Part shown: positions 24,200 through 31,925 of the stretch, piece after piece
Layout: each line of letters begins with the position of its first letter
Numbering within the stretch: the stretch's first letter is position 1
Source of the DNA: CAUUGB01 sp963544615
GTDB lineage: Bacteria; Patescibacteriota; Microgenomatia; UBA1400; PJMF01
Reading direction: 5' to 3'
Assembly: GCA_963544615.1 (NCBI GenBank)
Contig: CAUUGB010000001.1
Span: forward strand, 22,442 to 86,441
Length of the DNA stretch: 64,000 nucleotides
Translations under genes and position numbers: made by a program
Notes under the pieces: generated by a model
What the model saw: the letters and a program-made list of their open reading frames with translations, nothing else
Databases searched by the model: none
Told to the model about the DNA's origin: nothing

Positions 24200-24880
24200 T
24201 TATGGAGAAGTCAGACAAGAGCCGTTATAAGGTAATTCATTGGTAATGTCTTGGCTAAATTTTTGAGCCACCTGCACTTGTTTATTGTTGCCTTTATAAT
24301 CTTGATATTGCACGGTTACCACCACGGTAACTTCTTGGGCAGTACCTGACCCTGACATAAATTTTAAGCGAACTTGGTATTGACCGTGATAACCCAGCTT
24401 AAAGTTAGGGTTATTGTCAACCTTGGGTTGACCGCAAATGGTGTCGTTAACATTACCCCTTGTCTGCCTGCTCCATTCGGTTGTATCAGTAAAAAAGTCT
24501 AGCACCGGTTTCTCTGCATACAGACCCGCTGGTCGATTAAGAATATCGTAAGCGGGTAATTGATAGGGAAACTCACATTTAATTTCATCTGCCCATCCAC
24601 TGTTAGGAGTAGTATACTCATTGCTTTTTCCGGCACATTGTTCCCAAAGCCGCTGGTAAAATTGCCACCACAACATCCCATCACGAGCGGTGCGCCAGCG
24701 CTCCAGGCAAGAATTGGCTTGGTCGACTGCCTTAGCCCGCAGCCGGGCGTCAATAATTACCCGCTGGGTATAAAAAATATTACTGGCTAAAGCTATGAGG
24801 ACAAAAGAAATCAAGGTCACCGCCACTAGTATTTCAATCAGTGATAAAGCGCTTTGGTGTGAAGGAGTGGTTTTTAGCAT
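24200..24880 (-). CDS. Minor prepilin, PilV/GspI-like
   Basis: The prepilin motif SALSLIEILVAVTLISFVLIALA starts near residue 10, after a short leader, and the helix continues as ...RAKAVDQANSCLERWRTARDG, typical of PilV-like subunits. The globular part of about 180 residues has Cys pairs. It overlaps the 24874 gene by 7 bases and forms a two-gene minus-strand operon facing the other pilins. Likely part of the pilus tip complex. Confidence 0.88.
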   Translation of the reverse strand: MLKTTPSHQSALSLIEILVAVTLISFVLIALASNIFYTQRVIIDARLRAKAVDQANSCLERWRTARDGMLWWQFYQRLWEQCAGKSNEYTTPNSGWADEIKCEFPYQLPAYDILNRPAGLYAEKPVLDFFTDTTEWSRQTRGNVNDTICGQPKVDNNPNFKLGYHGQYQVRLKFMSGSGTAQEVTVVVTVQYQDYKGNNKQVQVAQKFSQDITNELPYNGSCLTSP

Positions 24881-25530
24881 GTTTCTGTCTTACATCTCTC
24901 TATATTCTCACAAAAACAGCCGTGCGTAAAGGTGCCATTTTCTAGTAAAAATACATAATAGAGGTCGCCATCAGTTAAAATAAAACGAGCGTTAGCGTGT
25001 TTATGGTCAGTTTTCTCCTTTTCTGTGACGGGAGCAGATCCATTTTTCACATAAATTAAACCATATAAAGAATCAAAAACAAGCGTGTTGCCACCATTCT
25101 CATTGTGAATACTTAAGCCCACATCTTGAGGTAGGGTAAAATAGTGAGTTTTGTTAGTTTTCTCTTCATTAGCACCATCACGGTCTTTTTTACTGTAAAA
25201 ATAAACTTTGGGTTCCAATTTACTACTCGTGTTACCGCTGTCAGTTGGAGGCAAGCCAGCAATCTGCCAATGACTCAATTTACACTCGCCTTTGGCGATA
25301 GTTGCTTCGTCGGCTGAACTGCAAGATTCTTCACCCCCACCACGATTACCCAGACGAGCTTTTTGAGCCATACTGTTAAAATAAACAATTAATTCTCTGG
25401 CGGTATTTTCCAGTCGCTGGCGGTCGCGTACTTTTAGATAGTTAACCAGTCCCACGGTGAGCAAAAAAACCACAATGGCAACTACGGCTAAAACTTCCAC
25501 TAAGCTGTACCCTGCCTTCTTGCCCTGCAT
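24874..25530 (-). CDS. Minor prepilin, GspH/FimT-like
   Basis: The prepilin motif AGYSLVEVLAVVAIVVFLLTVG is followed by the FimT/GspH-like helix RQRLENTARELIVYFNSMAQKA. The C-terminus is Cys-rich (HGCFCENIERCKTETC). Start placed at ATG 25530: a TTGACA-18-TAGAAT promoter ends 7 bases before it, and upstream ATGs at 25539 and 25536 overlap the -10 box. First gene of the minus-strand pilin pair. Confidence 0.88.
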   Translation of the reverse strand: MQGKKAGYSLVEVLAVVAIVVFLLTVGLVNYLKVRDRQRLENTARELIVYFNSMAQKARLGNRGGGEESCSSADEATIAKGECKLSHWQIAGLPPTDSGNTSSKLEPKVYFYSKKDRDGANEEKTNKTHYFTLPQDVGLSIHNENGGNTLVFDSLYGLIYVKNGSAPVTEKEKTDHKHANARFILTDGDLYYVFLLENGTFTHGCFCENIERCKTETC

Positions 25531-25537
25531 GAGCATC

Positions 25538-25567
25538 ATTCTAGCATTCTCTCCCAGCGCTTGTCAA
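25538..25567 (-). promoter_or_regulatory. Promoter of the minus-strand prepilin operon
   Basis: TTGACA (25567-25562), 18 bases, TAGAAT (25543-25538), 7 bases to ATG 25530. Confidence 0.8.
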
Positions 25568-25634
25568 GCGATTACGCCTGGAAAACTCAGTTTCTCCAGA
25601 TAATAAGTGCTCACTCATCTTGGTAACAATTTGA

Positions 25635-25640
25635 TATAAT
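25635..25640 (+). promoter_or_regulatory. -10 box for the 7TM/ATP-grasp operon
   Basis: TATAAT preceded by TGA (extended -10). The transcript should start near 25647, about 60 bases before the favoured ATG at 25710. Confidence 0.55.
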
Positions 25641-25709
25641 ACCCAAAGAGGGGTGGGGGTGGTGCAATTTTTTACTGCTGCCGCTAACAAGTTATTTAAG
25701 GGTGCTGTT

Positions 25710-26696
25710 ATGTTAACTAAACACTTAGGGAAATTATTATTGTGTTTAATCACTACTCTGGGAGTGAGTTGGTGGTTTGGTGGCTACTCTCTGCTTGCTC
25801 AAGCTGCTCCTTTATCCGCTGGGGTGGCTGATTTGGCGCCAACTTTTAGAGCGCAAATAGAAGCTAGTGCCAGCACTCAAAGTAGTAATTTGGGTGCTAG
25901 TCACGCTGCTTTGGTGGTTAATCCCGACGCCACTCAAGTAATTTTAGAAAAGAAAAATCAAGATTTAACTGAGGTAACCAGTAGCAAAACGGTGGAGTTA
26001 GCCACCCAACTTTTAGAAAAACCAGAGTCAGATATCAAGTGGTATCACTTTATGCAAAGCTGGATTAGGCGGGCAATTACCAATGGTTTGCCAAGCAATT
26101 TGCTCACTTTGCTCATTTTGTTTCCCATTGTGGCCACCATTATTGCCTTTTCACGTCACGTTTTGGGTTTGCGCGGTTTTGGCATTTACGCCCCAGCCAC
26201 CCTAGCCATTGCTTTTCTTTCTACCACTATTACCATGGGAGTAATTATGTTTGTGTTTATTGTTTTAGCCACAGTTATCTCTGGGCGAATTTTGCGCCAT
26301 CTTAATTTGGCTCATTTGCCTAAATCTGCCTTAACCATTTGGTTAGTGTGTGTTCTAGTGATTGCTTTGCTTTTGGTGATGGCTAATTTACATGTAGAAG
26401 AATTTTATGCCCTCACCATTTTGCCTTTGCTGTTTTTGGTTTCTTTAGCAGAAAACTTTACCAGCACCCAGCTGATGTCCTCCACCAGAGAAGCAGTGCG
26501 CTTAACGGTGGAGACAATTTTTTTAGCGGTGATTTCTACTCTCATTATTGGCTCCAATCCCATCAGAGTATTTGTCATCTTAAATCCGGAATTAAGTTTG
26601 CTGGCAGTGTTTGGGCTTAATTTGTTAATTGGCCGTTATACTGGTTTGCGCCTGACTGAATTGCTGCGCTTTAAGTTACTGGTAAAAAAGAAGTAA
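25710..26696 (+). CDS. 7TM protein of the transglutaminase-associated (UUP1-type) family
   Basis: An N-terminal hydrophobic segment (about residues 8-30) is followed by an outside region of about 100 residues and then seven closely spaced helices beginning at LLTLLILFPIVATIIAFSRH. The motif VLGLRGFGIYAPATLAIAF is characteristic of the 7TM domain that usually carries an inactive transglutaminase domain. Here the outside region seems too short for that whole domain. The next gene, 4 bases downstream, encodes the ATP-grasp partner expected for this family. ATG 25710 (AAGG upstream) is preferred over GTG 25653. Confidence 0.8.
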   Translation: MLTKHLGKLLLCLITTLGVSWWFGGYSLLAQAAPLSAGVADLAPTFRAQIEASASTQSSNLGASHAALVVNPDATQVILEKKNQDLTEVTSSKTVELATQLLEKPESDIKWYHFMQSWIRRAITNGLPSNLLTLLILFPIVATIIAFSRHVLGLRGFGIYAPATLAIAFLSTTITMGVIMFVFIVLATVISGRILRHLNLAHLPKSALTIWLVCVLVIALLLVMANLHVEEFYALTILPLLFLVSLAENFTSTQLMSSTREAVRLTVETIFLAVISTLIIGSNPIRVFVILNPELSLLAVFGLNLLIGRYTGLRLTELLRFKLLVKKK

Positions 26697-26700
26697 ATTT

Positions 26701-27996
26701 ATGGCTTGGCTGCAATTAAATACCCGCGAAATACTGGGAATGAATGCCAGAAATAGGCTTTATACCAGTAAAAACTCTAAGTTTGCTCGCAGCCTAGCTC
26801 ATTCCAAATTTTTAACCAAGCAACTGATGAGTAAGCAAAATATTGGGGTGGCAAAAATTATTACAGTTTTAAAAAATCATGATGATGTTCATGATTTCAA
26901 CTGGAATTGTTTGCAAGCTAACTTTGTGGTTAAGCCCAGTAATGGTTCTGGTGGTAAGGGGATTGTGGTTTTTAAGAAACAACTTGGCGATGGTGGTTTT
27001 GTGGATACCATTGGCAAAAAATGGACTCTAGAAGCCATTCAGTTTCATTGTCTTGATATTTTGGAGGGTAAATTTAGTACTCATCCCGGAGTAGAGACGA
27101 CAGTGATTTTAGAAGAGCGGGTAGAAGCGCACCCCTTACTGCAAAAATATGCTTATAAAGGTACTCCCGATGTGCGGGTGATTGTTTACAACAGTGTTCC
27201 AGTGATGGCGATGTTGCGTTTGCCAACACGTGAAAGTGAGGGTCGGGCTAATTTACATCAAGGTGCCATTGGGGTGGGCATTGATTTAGACACCGGGTTA
27301 ACTACTTATGCGATTACTGGGGCGGGGCGGGAGATTACCCATTTACCTGAGAGTAAAAGAAAGCTTTCAGGAATTTTGGTGCCTTTTTGGGAACAGGCGC
27401 TGTTAACTGCCGTTAAAGCTGCCGGAGCTGCCAATCTCCTTTATGGGGGAGTTGATCTTTTTATTGATAAGCAAAAAGGTCCAATGGTGGTGGAGCTAAA
27501 TACTAGCCCGGGACTTTCCATTCAATTAGCTAATCATCAGGGTCTTAAAAGAAGGCTAGAGCGTATTCACGATTTGCAGGTTTTAAGTCCGGAACATGGG
27601 GTGAGGATTTCTCGGGCGCTGTTTCGCTCTAATTTAACCGATTGCTTTATTGACCCTGCTTGTCGGGCAGAAATTTCGGTAGTTAATCCGGGGGAATTAA
27701 TTTTGGGTAAAAGTAAAAAAGATCGCCTGCCAGTGAGTTTTTTTGTTAATACCCGGCGTTTTCGCTCCTCAATTTCTCAACAATTAGCTTTGGAGTTAGG
27801 GTGGCTGAAACCAGAGGATTTACTTTGGTATCAGCAAACCGAAACTGGCGAAAAAGCCCCAGTAATTGAGGTGAGCTTTGTGCTCAAGGGTAAAAAAATT
27901 AAAACTGAAATGTTGGTTTCCAAACAATTAGACAAAAGCAAAAATAAAGTTCATTTGGGCAGAAGAGATTTAGGTCAATTTTTGGTGAAAGCTTAA
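26701..27996 (+). CDS. ATP-grasp ligase fused to a RimK-associated aspartyl-type peptidase domain
   Basis: The first about 295 residues are an ATP-grasp domain of the alpha-L-glutamate ligase-like type: VVKPSNGSGGKGIVVF, EERVEAHPLL, DVRVIVYNSVPVMAMLRLPT, HQGAIGVGIDLDTG and the metal site VVELNTSPGLS. The last about 110 residues match the RimK-associated protease domain (LPVSFFVNTRRFRSSISQQLA, KVHLGRRDLGQFLV). In many bacteria these are two separate genes, so this is a fusion. With the 7TM partner it probably adds and removes an amino acid on a peptide or protein near the membrane. Substrate unknown. Confidence 0.85.
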   Translation: MAWLQLNTREILGMNARNRLYTSKNSKFARSLAHSKFLTKQLMSKQNIGVAKIITVLKNHDDVHDFNWNCLQANFVVKPSNGSGGKGIVVFKKQLGDGGFVDTIGKKWTLEAIQFHCLDILEGKFSTHPGVETTVILEERVEAHPLLQKYAYKGTPDVRVIVYNSVPVMAMLRLPTRESEGRANLHQGAIGVGIDLDTGLTTYAITGAGREITHLPESKRKLSGILVPFWEQALLTAVKAAGAANLLYGGVDLFIDKQKGPMVVELNTSPGLSIQLANHQGLKRRLERIHDLQVLSPEHGVRISRALFRSNLTDCFIDPACRAEISVVNPGELILGKSKKDRLPVSFFVNTRRFRSSISQQLALELGWLKPEDLLWYQQTETGEKAPVIEVSFVLKGKKIKTEMLVSKQLDKSKNKVHLGRRDLGQFLVKA

Positions 27997-28841
27997 AGAT
28001 TAGAGGGTTTTACTCGGGGAGCAGCCTTAAAAGTTAACAGGTGAATTTTTGGTGGTGAGCCTAAGCGAAAATATGGCGGCACCGTGCCAATACCTGGTGA
28101 CACTAACATCCGAGCTTGAGGAGTTTCAATCAGTCCCACGCGGTATTCCCAGCGAGAAATTTTTTTGGGCAGCAAGGGAGTGTAACGGAACATATTTACT
28201 TGAGCGCCATGAGTGTGACCGGCCAAAACAAAATTAATGCCATCGGCACTGGTAATTTCATCAATAAAATTTGGCTGGTGTGCCAAGAGAATTTTGAAAT
28301 CATTTTTTTTGGCTAACTTGTTGGCTTGTGCCAAATTAGGCTGACCATACCAACTATCTGCCACCCCACTTAAAAAAATTCGCTCCTCACTGCGTCGCAA
28401 TACTACTCCCTGATTATGGAGTACTTTAATGTGAGCTTGGGCAAAAGCCCGGATGACTTTGGGGGTGGGCAGACCATAATCGTGATTACCTAAAACTGCA
28501 TAAATCCCTAAAGCTGGAGGTTGGAAGGCAGCTAAAATTGCCAAGAGTTGCTTTAAGTCTTTTTCTTGTTGGGTGAGACTGCGACGGAAGGTTTGTAAAT
28601 AATCACCACCTAAAAGAATTAAATCGGGTTGAGTCTGATTAATTTTTTTCACCATTTTCTTCAGTCGCAGTTGCGAGGAAAAGCGACCATGATGAATGTC
28701 GCTAATAAAACAAACTTTCAGATTATTAAAACTTTTAGGCAACTTGGGGTCTTTAATAATTAATTGCTCTAGTGAGAGAGAAAAGGTTTCCCCAGCAATA
28801 TATGAAGCCAGCATCCAGGTAGCAATGGTAGTGGGACTCAT
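27993..28841 (-). CDS. Calcineurin-like metallophosphoesterase, YkuE-type
   Basis: All five metallophosphoesterase motifs are visible: CFISDIHHG, LLGGDYLQT, LGNHDYG, LAHQP and LAGHTHGAQ. A hydrophobic N-terminus (MLASYIAGETFSLSLEQL) may tether it to the membrane, as in YkuE-like enzymes that act on membrane lipids or lipid-linked phosphates. The start overlaps the end of gpsA by four bases (ATGA), so the two are coupled. Its 3' end overlaps the convergent ATP-grasp gene by 4 bases. Confidence 0.88.
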   Translation of the reverse strand: MSPTTIATWMLASYIAGETFSLSLEQLIIKDPKLPKSFNNLKVCFISDIHHGRFSSQLRLKKMVKKINQTQPDLILLGGDYLQTFRRSLTQQEKDLKQLLAILAAFQPPALGIYAVLGNHDYGLPTPKVIRAFAQAHIKVLHNQGVVLRRSEERIFLSGVADSWYGQPNLAQANKLAKKNDFKILLAHQPNFIDEITSADGINFVLAGHTHGAQVNMFRYTPLLPKKISRWEYRVGLIETPQARMLVSPGIGTVPPYFRLGSPPKIHLLTFKAAPRVKPSNL

Positions 28842-29842
28842 AACTGATTGGTTTGTTCAATAATTTTAATCACTTGATGAGCCATCACTTTTTCTTTGGC
28901 TAAAGCCGCCAAAAAAGCCAGTAAGGGGTAATTTTGCAGTGGGGCGATTTGGGGTAAAACCTGCAAAGTATGAGCACTTTCGGCAGTTTTGCCTTGTTCT
29001 TTCATGGCAGCTACAGCAGCACTAAAGCGCTGCCCTTCACCTAAGAGAACGCCCAAATGATGGTTACGGGTGTCGCTGGTGGCAGACATCACCATATCAT
29101 TGCCCCAACACTGTGAAGCAAAAGAGAAGGTTTGCTTTTGCGCCCCCAAACTTAAGGCAAGCTTTTCGCACTCACTGGCTAAAAGAGATAAACCATGAGT
29201 TTGCGTGCCGTAGGCAAAGCCCAAGCCCTTGAGGATGCCTACCAATACCGAAATGACATTTTTTAAGCTACTGGCATATTGTACGCCGACGACATCGCTA
29301 GAAAGTTGCACCCTCAAATAAGGGTTAGCAAAAATATTTTGCAACTTTTGCCCAATTTGCTGTTGCCCACAAGCAATGGTAGCCCCTAAATATTCTTCGC
29401 CAACCAAAGCGGCAGCAGTAGTGCCGCCAGCAAAAACTGCCGGTGTATAGGGAAAATTACCTAGTACTTGTGCCATGGTGTCTGTGAGGGGTCTGCCGGT
29501 ATTAACGCAGAGGGCTTTCATGGCCGAAAACAAGACCACTTGGGGGCGCAGGTGAGCTTGTAGTTGACTTAAAACTTCTTCTAGAGCAGTAGAGACCACT
29601 GCCAAAACGATAATTTGACAATTTTCTGCCAGCTGTTGGAGAGAATTGGCAACTTGAAGATTAGCCGCCAAACTAATAGTGGGGAATAAACGGGGGTGGG
29701 TTTGGGTAGCTTGTAGCTGGGCGCGGACATCTGGATTGCGGTCATATACCCACAATTGAACCTGATGGTTTTGTTGACGGCTTAAATGCGCTGCCAGTGC
29801 AAACCCAAAATTGCCCATACCCACAAAACCAACTTTAATCAT
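28838..29842 (-). CDS. gpsA: Glycerol-3-phosphate dehydrogenase [NAD(P)+]
   Basis: Makes sn-glycerol 3-phosphate for phospholipids from dihydroxyacetone phosphate. The Rossmann motif GFVGMGNFGFALA is near residues 5-17, the catalytic Lys lies in YASSLKNVISV, and the C-terminal substrate domain includes the NDMVMSATSDTRNHHLGVLLGEG pattern (cited as NDMVMS, DTRNH and LGEG). 334 residues, normal length. Preceded by an extended -10 box 6 bases from the ATG, so a leaderless mRNA is expected. Coupled to the phosphoesterase gene. Confidence 0.95.
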   Translation of the reverse strand: MIKVGFVGMGNFGFALAAHLSRQQNHQVQLWVYDRNPDVRAQLQATQTHPRLFPTISLAANLQVANSLQQLAENCQIIVLAVVSTALEEVLSQLQAHLRPQVVLFSAMKALCVNTGRPLTDTMAQVLGNFPYTPAVFAGGTTAAALVGEEYLGATIACGQQQIGQKLQNIFANPYLRVQLSSDVVGVQYASSLKNVISVLVGILKGLGFAYGTQTHGLSLLASECEKLALSLGAQKQTFSFASQCWGNDMVMSATSDTRNHHLGVLLGEGQRFSAAVAAMKEQGKTAESAHTLQVLPQIAPLQNYPLLAFLAALAKEKVMAHQVIKIIEQTNQL

Positions 29843-29848
29843 GGTTTA

Positions 29849-29857
29849 ATTATATCA
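29849..29857 (-). promoter_or_regulatory. Leaderless extended -10 promoter of gpsA
   Basis: TGATATAAT on the minus strand ending 6 bases before ATG 29842. Confidence 0.75.
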
Positions 29858-29952
29858 TTTTAAGTTGATTATCAATCATGCTAACGGATTTCGTACAGTG
29901 AATGAGATAGCAAAGTTATGTAATATTGATGTCATATTAGTGGAAAAAATTA

Positions 29953-30624
29953 TTAGAGATTTTTATATTTAAAAAAATCATTAACAGGCAGTGAAATGAG
30001 CTCACTTGCTTTCTTACCGCTGCTGTTGATTTTATTTTGCACTAGATAAAGTCCTAACTGGTAGCCAGCCCAGCGAGGTAATTTCAGTTTTTCATTACCA
30101 CTAACAAAATAAACTTTTCTTTTTTTTTGCCAAGAGAAATTGTCAATAAATAATTCTTTATTAAAAACTGCTTTAATTTTTTCACTATTTCTGCTTGAGC
30201 GATTGCTAATAGTTCGGATAAAAAATGAGGGTTGATGGGGATTGATTTGCTGTTCAAAGGCACAAGCTAAGCCTTCTAGGATTAATGAGCCAGCTAAGGT
30301 ATTGTCAAATTTTGGTAGCAAAAACCATCTTTGAGCGTGATTAATTTCGTGAGCAATCATCGAAATTAAGTTTGCTTGAGTAATTTTATTAGAGTGTTTA
30401 TTAAGATAAATAATAATTAAATCATCGCTAAGTGTCTCTCCGGAAATACCCATCTCAGGAATGGTATTACTTTTTTGATTAGCAATAATGATATTGATAA
30501 AGCGGGAAATATTGAGTAGTTTTACAATTCGCTTTTCTGCAATAGCCACACTTTCTCTCACCATTTTTTCTAATTTTAGTGGTAGAGCGTTCACAAAAAA
30601 AGGCGATAAATATGGTTGGGTCAT
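29953..30624 (-). CDS. Cytosolic metallopeptidase-like protein (DUF2268-like), 223 aa
   Basis: Contains HEINH (His92, Glu93, His96) followed after 20 residues by ILEGLA (Glu117), the spacing of DUF2268-type putative zinc proteases. There is no signal peptide or membrane segment. The ATG at 30624 comes directly after the T run of a hairpin (30625-30662), with an in-frame stop just upstream, so the gene appears to be expressed by read-through from the short Cys-rich peptide gene. No Shine-Dalgarno is seen. It may process or be regulated with that peptide; family call moderate, role inferred. Confidence 0.78.
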   Translation of the reverse strand: MTQPYLSPFFVNALPLKLEKMVRESVAIAEKRIVKLLNISRFINIIIANQKSNTIPEMGISGETLSDDLIIIYLNKHSNKITQANLISMIAHEINHAQRWFLLPKFDNTLAGSLILEGLACAFEQQINPHQPSFFIRTISNRSSRNSEKIKAVFNKELFIDNFSWQKKRKVYFVSGNEKLKLPRWAGYQLGLYLVQNKINSSGKKASELISLPVNDFFKYKNL

Positions 30625-30662
30625 AAAAAATTAGGGGGGAGTGACGGCATCAAACACTTCCC
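30625..30662 (-). terminator. Attenuator-like hairpin between the Cys-rich peptide and the peptidase
   Basis: A GGGA-GTG/CAC-TCCC stem with one bulged base (30637-30643 with 30655-30662), an 11-base loop and, on the minus strand, TAATTTTTT (30633-30625). It should stop most transcripts after the peptide gene and let some continue. Confidence 0.65.
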
Positions 30663-30668
30663 AATATT

Positions 30669-30782
30669 TTAGTGGCAACCTTTACCACTTCCTCCATTAC
30701 ACGTCCTACCTCCACAGTCGCACACCGTTTCTACAGAAGTGATTACTACTTCCAAAATAGCCAAACCTTCATTGTTTTCCAT
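30669..30782 (-). CDS. 37-aa Cys/Gly-rich peptide, possible RiPP precursor or metal-binding peptide
   Basis: A short frame with a purine-rich Shine-Dalgarno (AGAGGG, about 7 bases upstream) and a TAA stop. The first 20 residues are acidic/hydrophobic without Cys (ENNEGLAILEVVITSVETV), like a leader. The last 17 carry four Cys and Gly/Ser/Lys (C21-x-C23-x4-C28-x7-C36, ending in His37), like a core. It is followed by an attenuator-like hairpin and a HExxH protein. No modifying enzyme (YcaO, radical SAM, LanM) is adjacent. A zinc- or copper-binding peptide is the main alternative. Confidence 0.6.
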   Translation of the reverse strand: MENNEGLAILEVVITSVETVCDCGGRTCNGGSGKGCH

Positions 30783-30848
30783 TTCTCACCCTCTCTCCTA
30801 TTTTAAATGGATATTTCAATGTAAAGTGATGCCGTAAGAGCAGTCCTT

Positions 30849-30857
30849 ATTATATCA
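30849..30857 (-). promoter_or_regulatory. Extended -10 promoter for the Cys-rich peptide operon
   Basis: TGATATAAT on the minus strand gives a leader of about 60 bases with a Shine-Dalgarno. A TAAAAT at 30805-30800 is a second, weaker candidate. Confidence 0.55.
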
Positions 30858-30939
30858 TCAACATAATTAAATATTTATAATAAATCTATCTGTGTATTCT
30901 CAAAAAGTATTAATGATAGGTTGTCCTCGTTATGCGGTT

Positions 30940-30945
30940 TATAAT
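30940..30945 (+). promoter_or_regulatory. -10 box of the dus gene
   Basis: TATAAT, 8 bases before ATG 30954; short or absent leader. Confidence 0.6.
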
Positions 30946-30953
30946 ATTTACTG

Positions 30954-31925
30954 ATGTCAGTTTTTCGTCGCTCCCAGCCATATTTGTGTTTGAGTCCCAT
31001 GGATGGAGTGACTGATTCGCCCATGCGACAAATTTGCAAAAAGTATGGTCGGGTGGATCTACTCACGAGTGAATTTGTTAATGTAGAGGGTTTGCATTTT
31101 GCCAGAGAGCGCTTGGCAAGTGAGTTGCAGTTTAGTCCCGGGGAACAACCACTTTTACTGCAAATTTATGGTTTAAATCCAGAGTTTTTTGCTCAGGCAG
31201 CCACTCTGGGTTTACAACGCGGTTTTAGTGGTATTGATCTTAACTTTGGTTGTCCGGCTAAAAGTGTGGTGCATGCTGGAGCGGGAGCGGGCTTAATTGC
31301 CAATCCTCACTTGGCGCAAAAAATTTATCAAGCGGTGAGAGAAGCGGTAGACGCTTGGGCGGCTACTCACCCTGGAACCAAGCCGAGCTTAAGTATTAAA
31401 ACTCGCTTGGGGGTAGATAAACCAGTGATTGACGAATGGTTTAGTTTACTGCTTTCTTGGCATCCCGATTTAATTACAGTTCATGGTCGCACTCTCAAGC
31501 AAGGTTACACGGGACAAGCCGACTGGCAGGCAATTGGGCAAGTGGTGGCTTTGCGCTCGCGTCTCTCGCCACAAACTGCCATTTTTGGCAATGGCGATGT
31601 TACTAGTCTTAAGCAAGCTTTAGCCCGGCAGCAGCAAACTGGTGTAGATGGAGTGGTGATTGGGAGAGCTGCTTTAGGTAATCCTTGGGTGTTTACCAGT
31701 CATCAGCCCACTTTATCAAAACGTCTTGAGGTGGCACTGGAGCATGCCCTGCTTTATGAGAAAACGTTTGCGCATCGGGCTAATTATCAATTTTACCCTA
31801 TGAGAAAGCATTTAGCTGCTTATGCGCATGGTTTTCCTGGGGCTAGTTTGTTGCGACAGGAACTAGTTAATTGTGGCAACAGTCAACAGGTGGCGGCAGT
31901 TGTGAACCGATATCTGCTGTCTTAA
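30954..31925 (+). CDS. dus: tRNA-dihydrouridine synthase
   Basis: FMN-dependent enzyme that reduces uridines in the tRNA D loop. Typical motifs are SPMDGVTDSPMRQICKKYG at the N-terminus, IDLNFGCPAKSV with the catalytic Cys, SIKTRLGVD, ITVHGRTLKQGYTGQADW, GNGDV and DGVVIGRAALGNPWVF. 323 residues, normal for the DusB-like group. Diverges from the Cys-rich peptide gene and overlaps the convergent glycosyltransferase by 4 bases. Confidence 0.95.
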   Translation: MSVFRRSQPYLCLSPMDGVTDSPMRQICKKYGRVDLLTSEFVNVEGLHFARERLASELQFSPGEQPLLLQIYGLNPEFFAQAATLGLQRGFSGIDLNFGCPAKSVVHAGAGAGLIANPHLAQKIYQAVREAVDAWAATHPGTKPSLSIKTRLGVDKPVIDEWFSLLLSWHPDLITVHGRTLKQGYTGQADWQAIGQVVALRSRLSPQTAIFGNGDVTSLKQALARQQQTGVDGVVIGRAALGNPWVFTSHQPTLSKRLEVALEHALLYEKTFAHRANYQFYPMRKHLAAYAHGFPGASLLRQELVNCGNSQQVAAVVNRYLLS

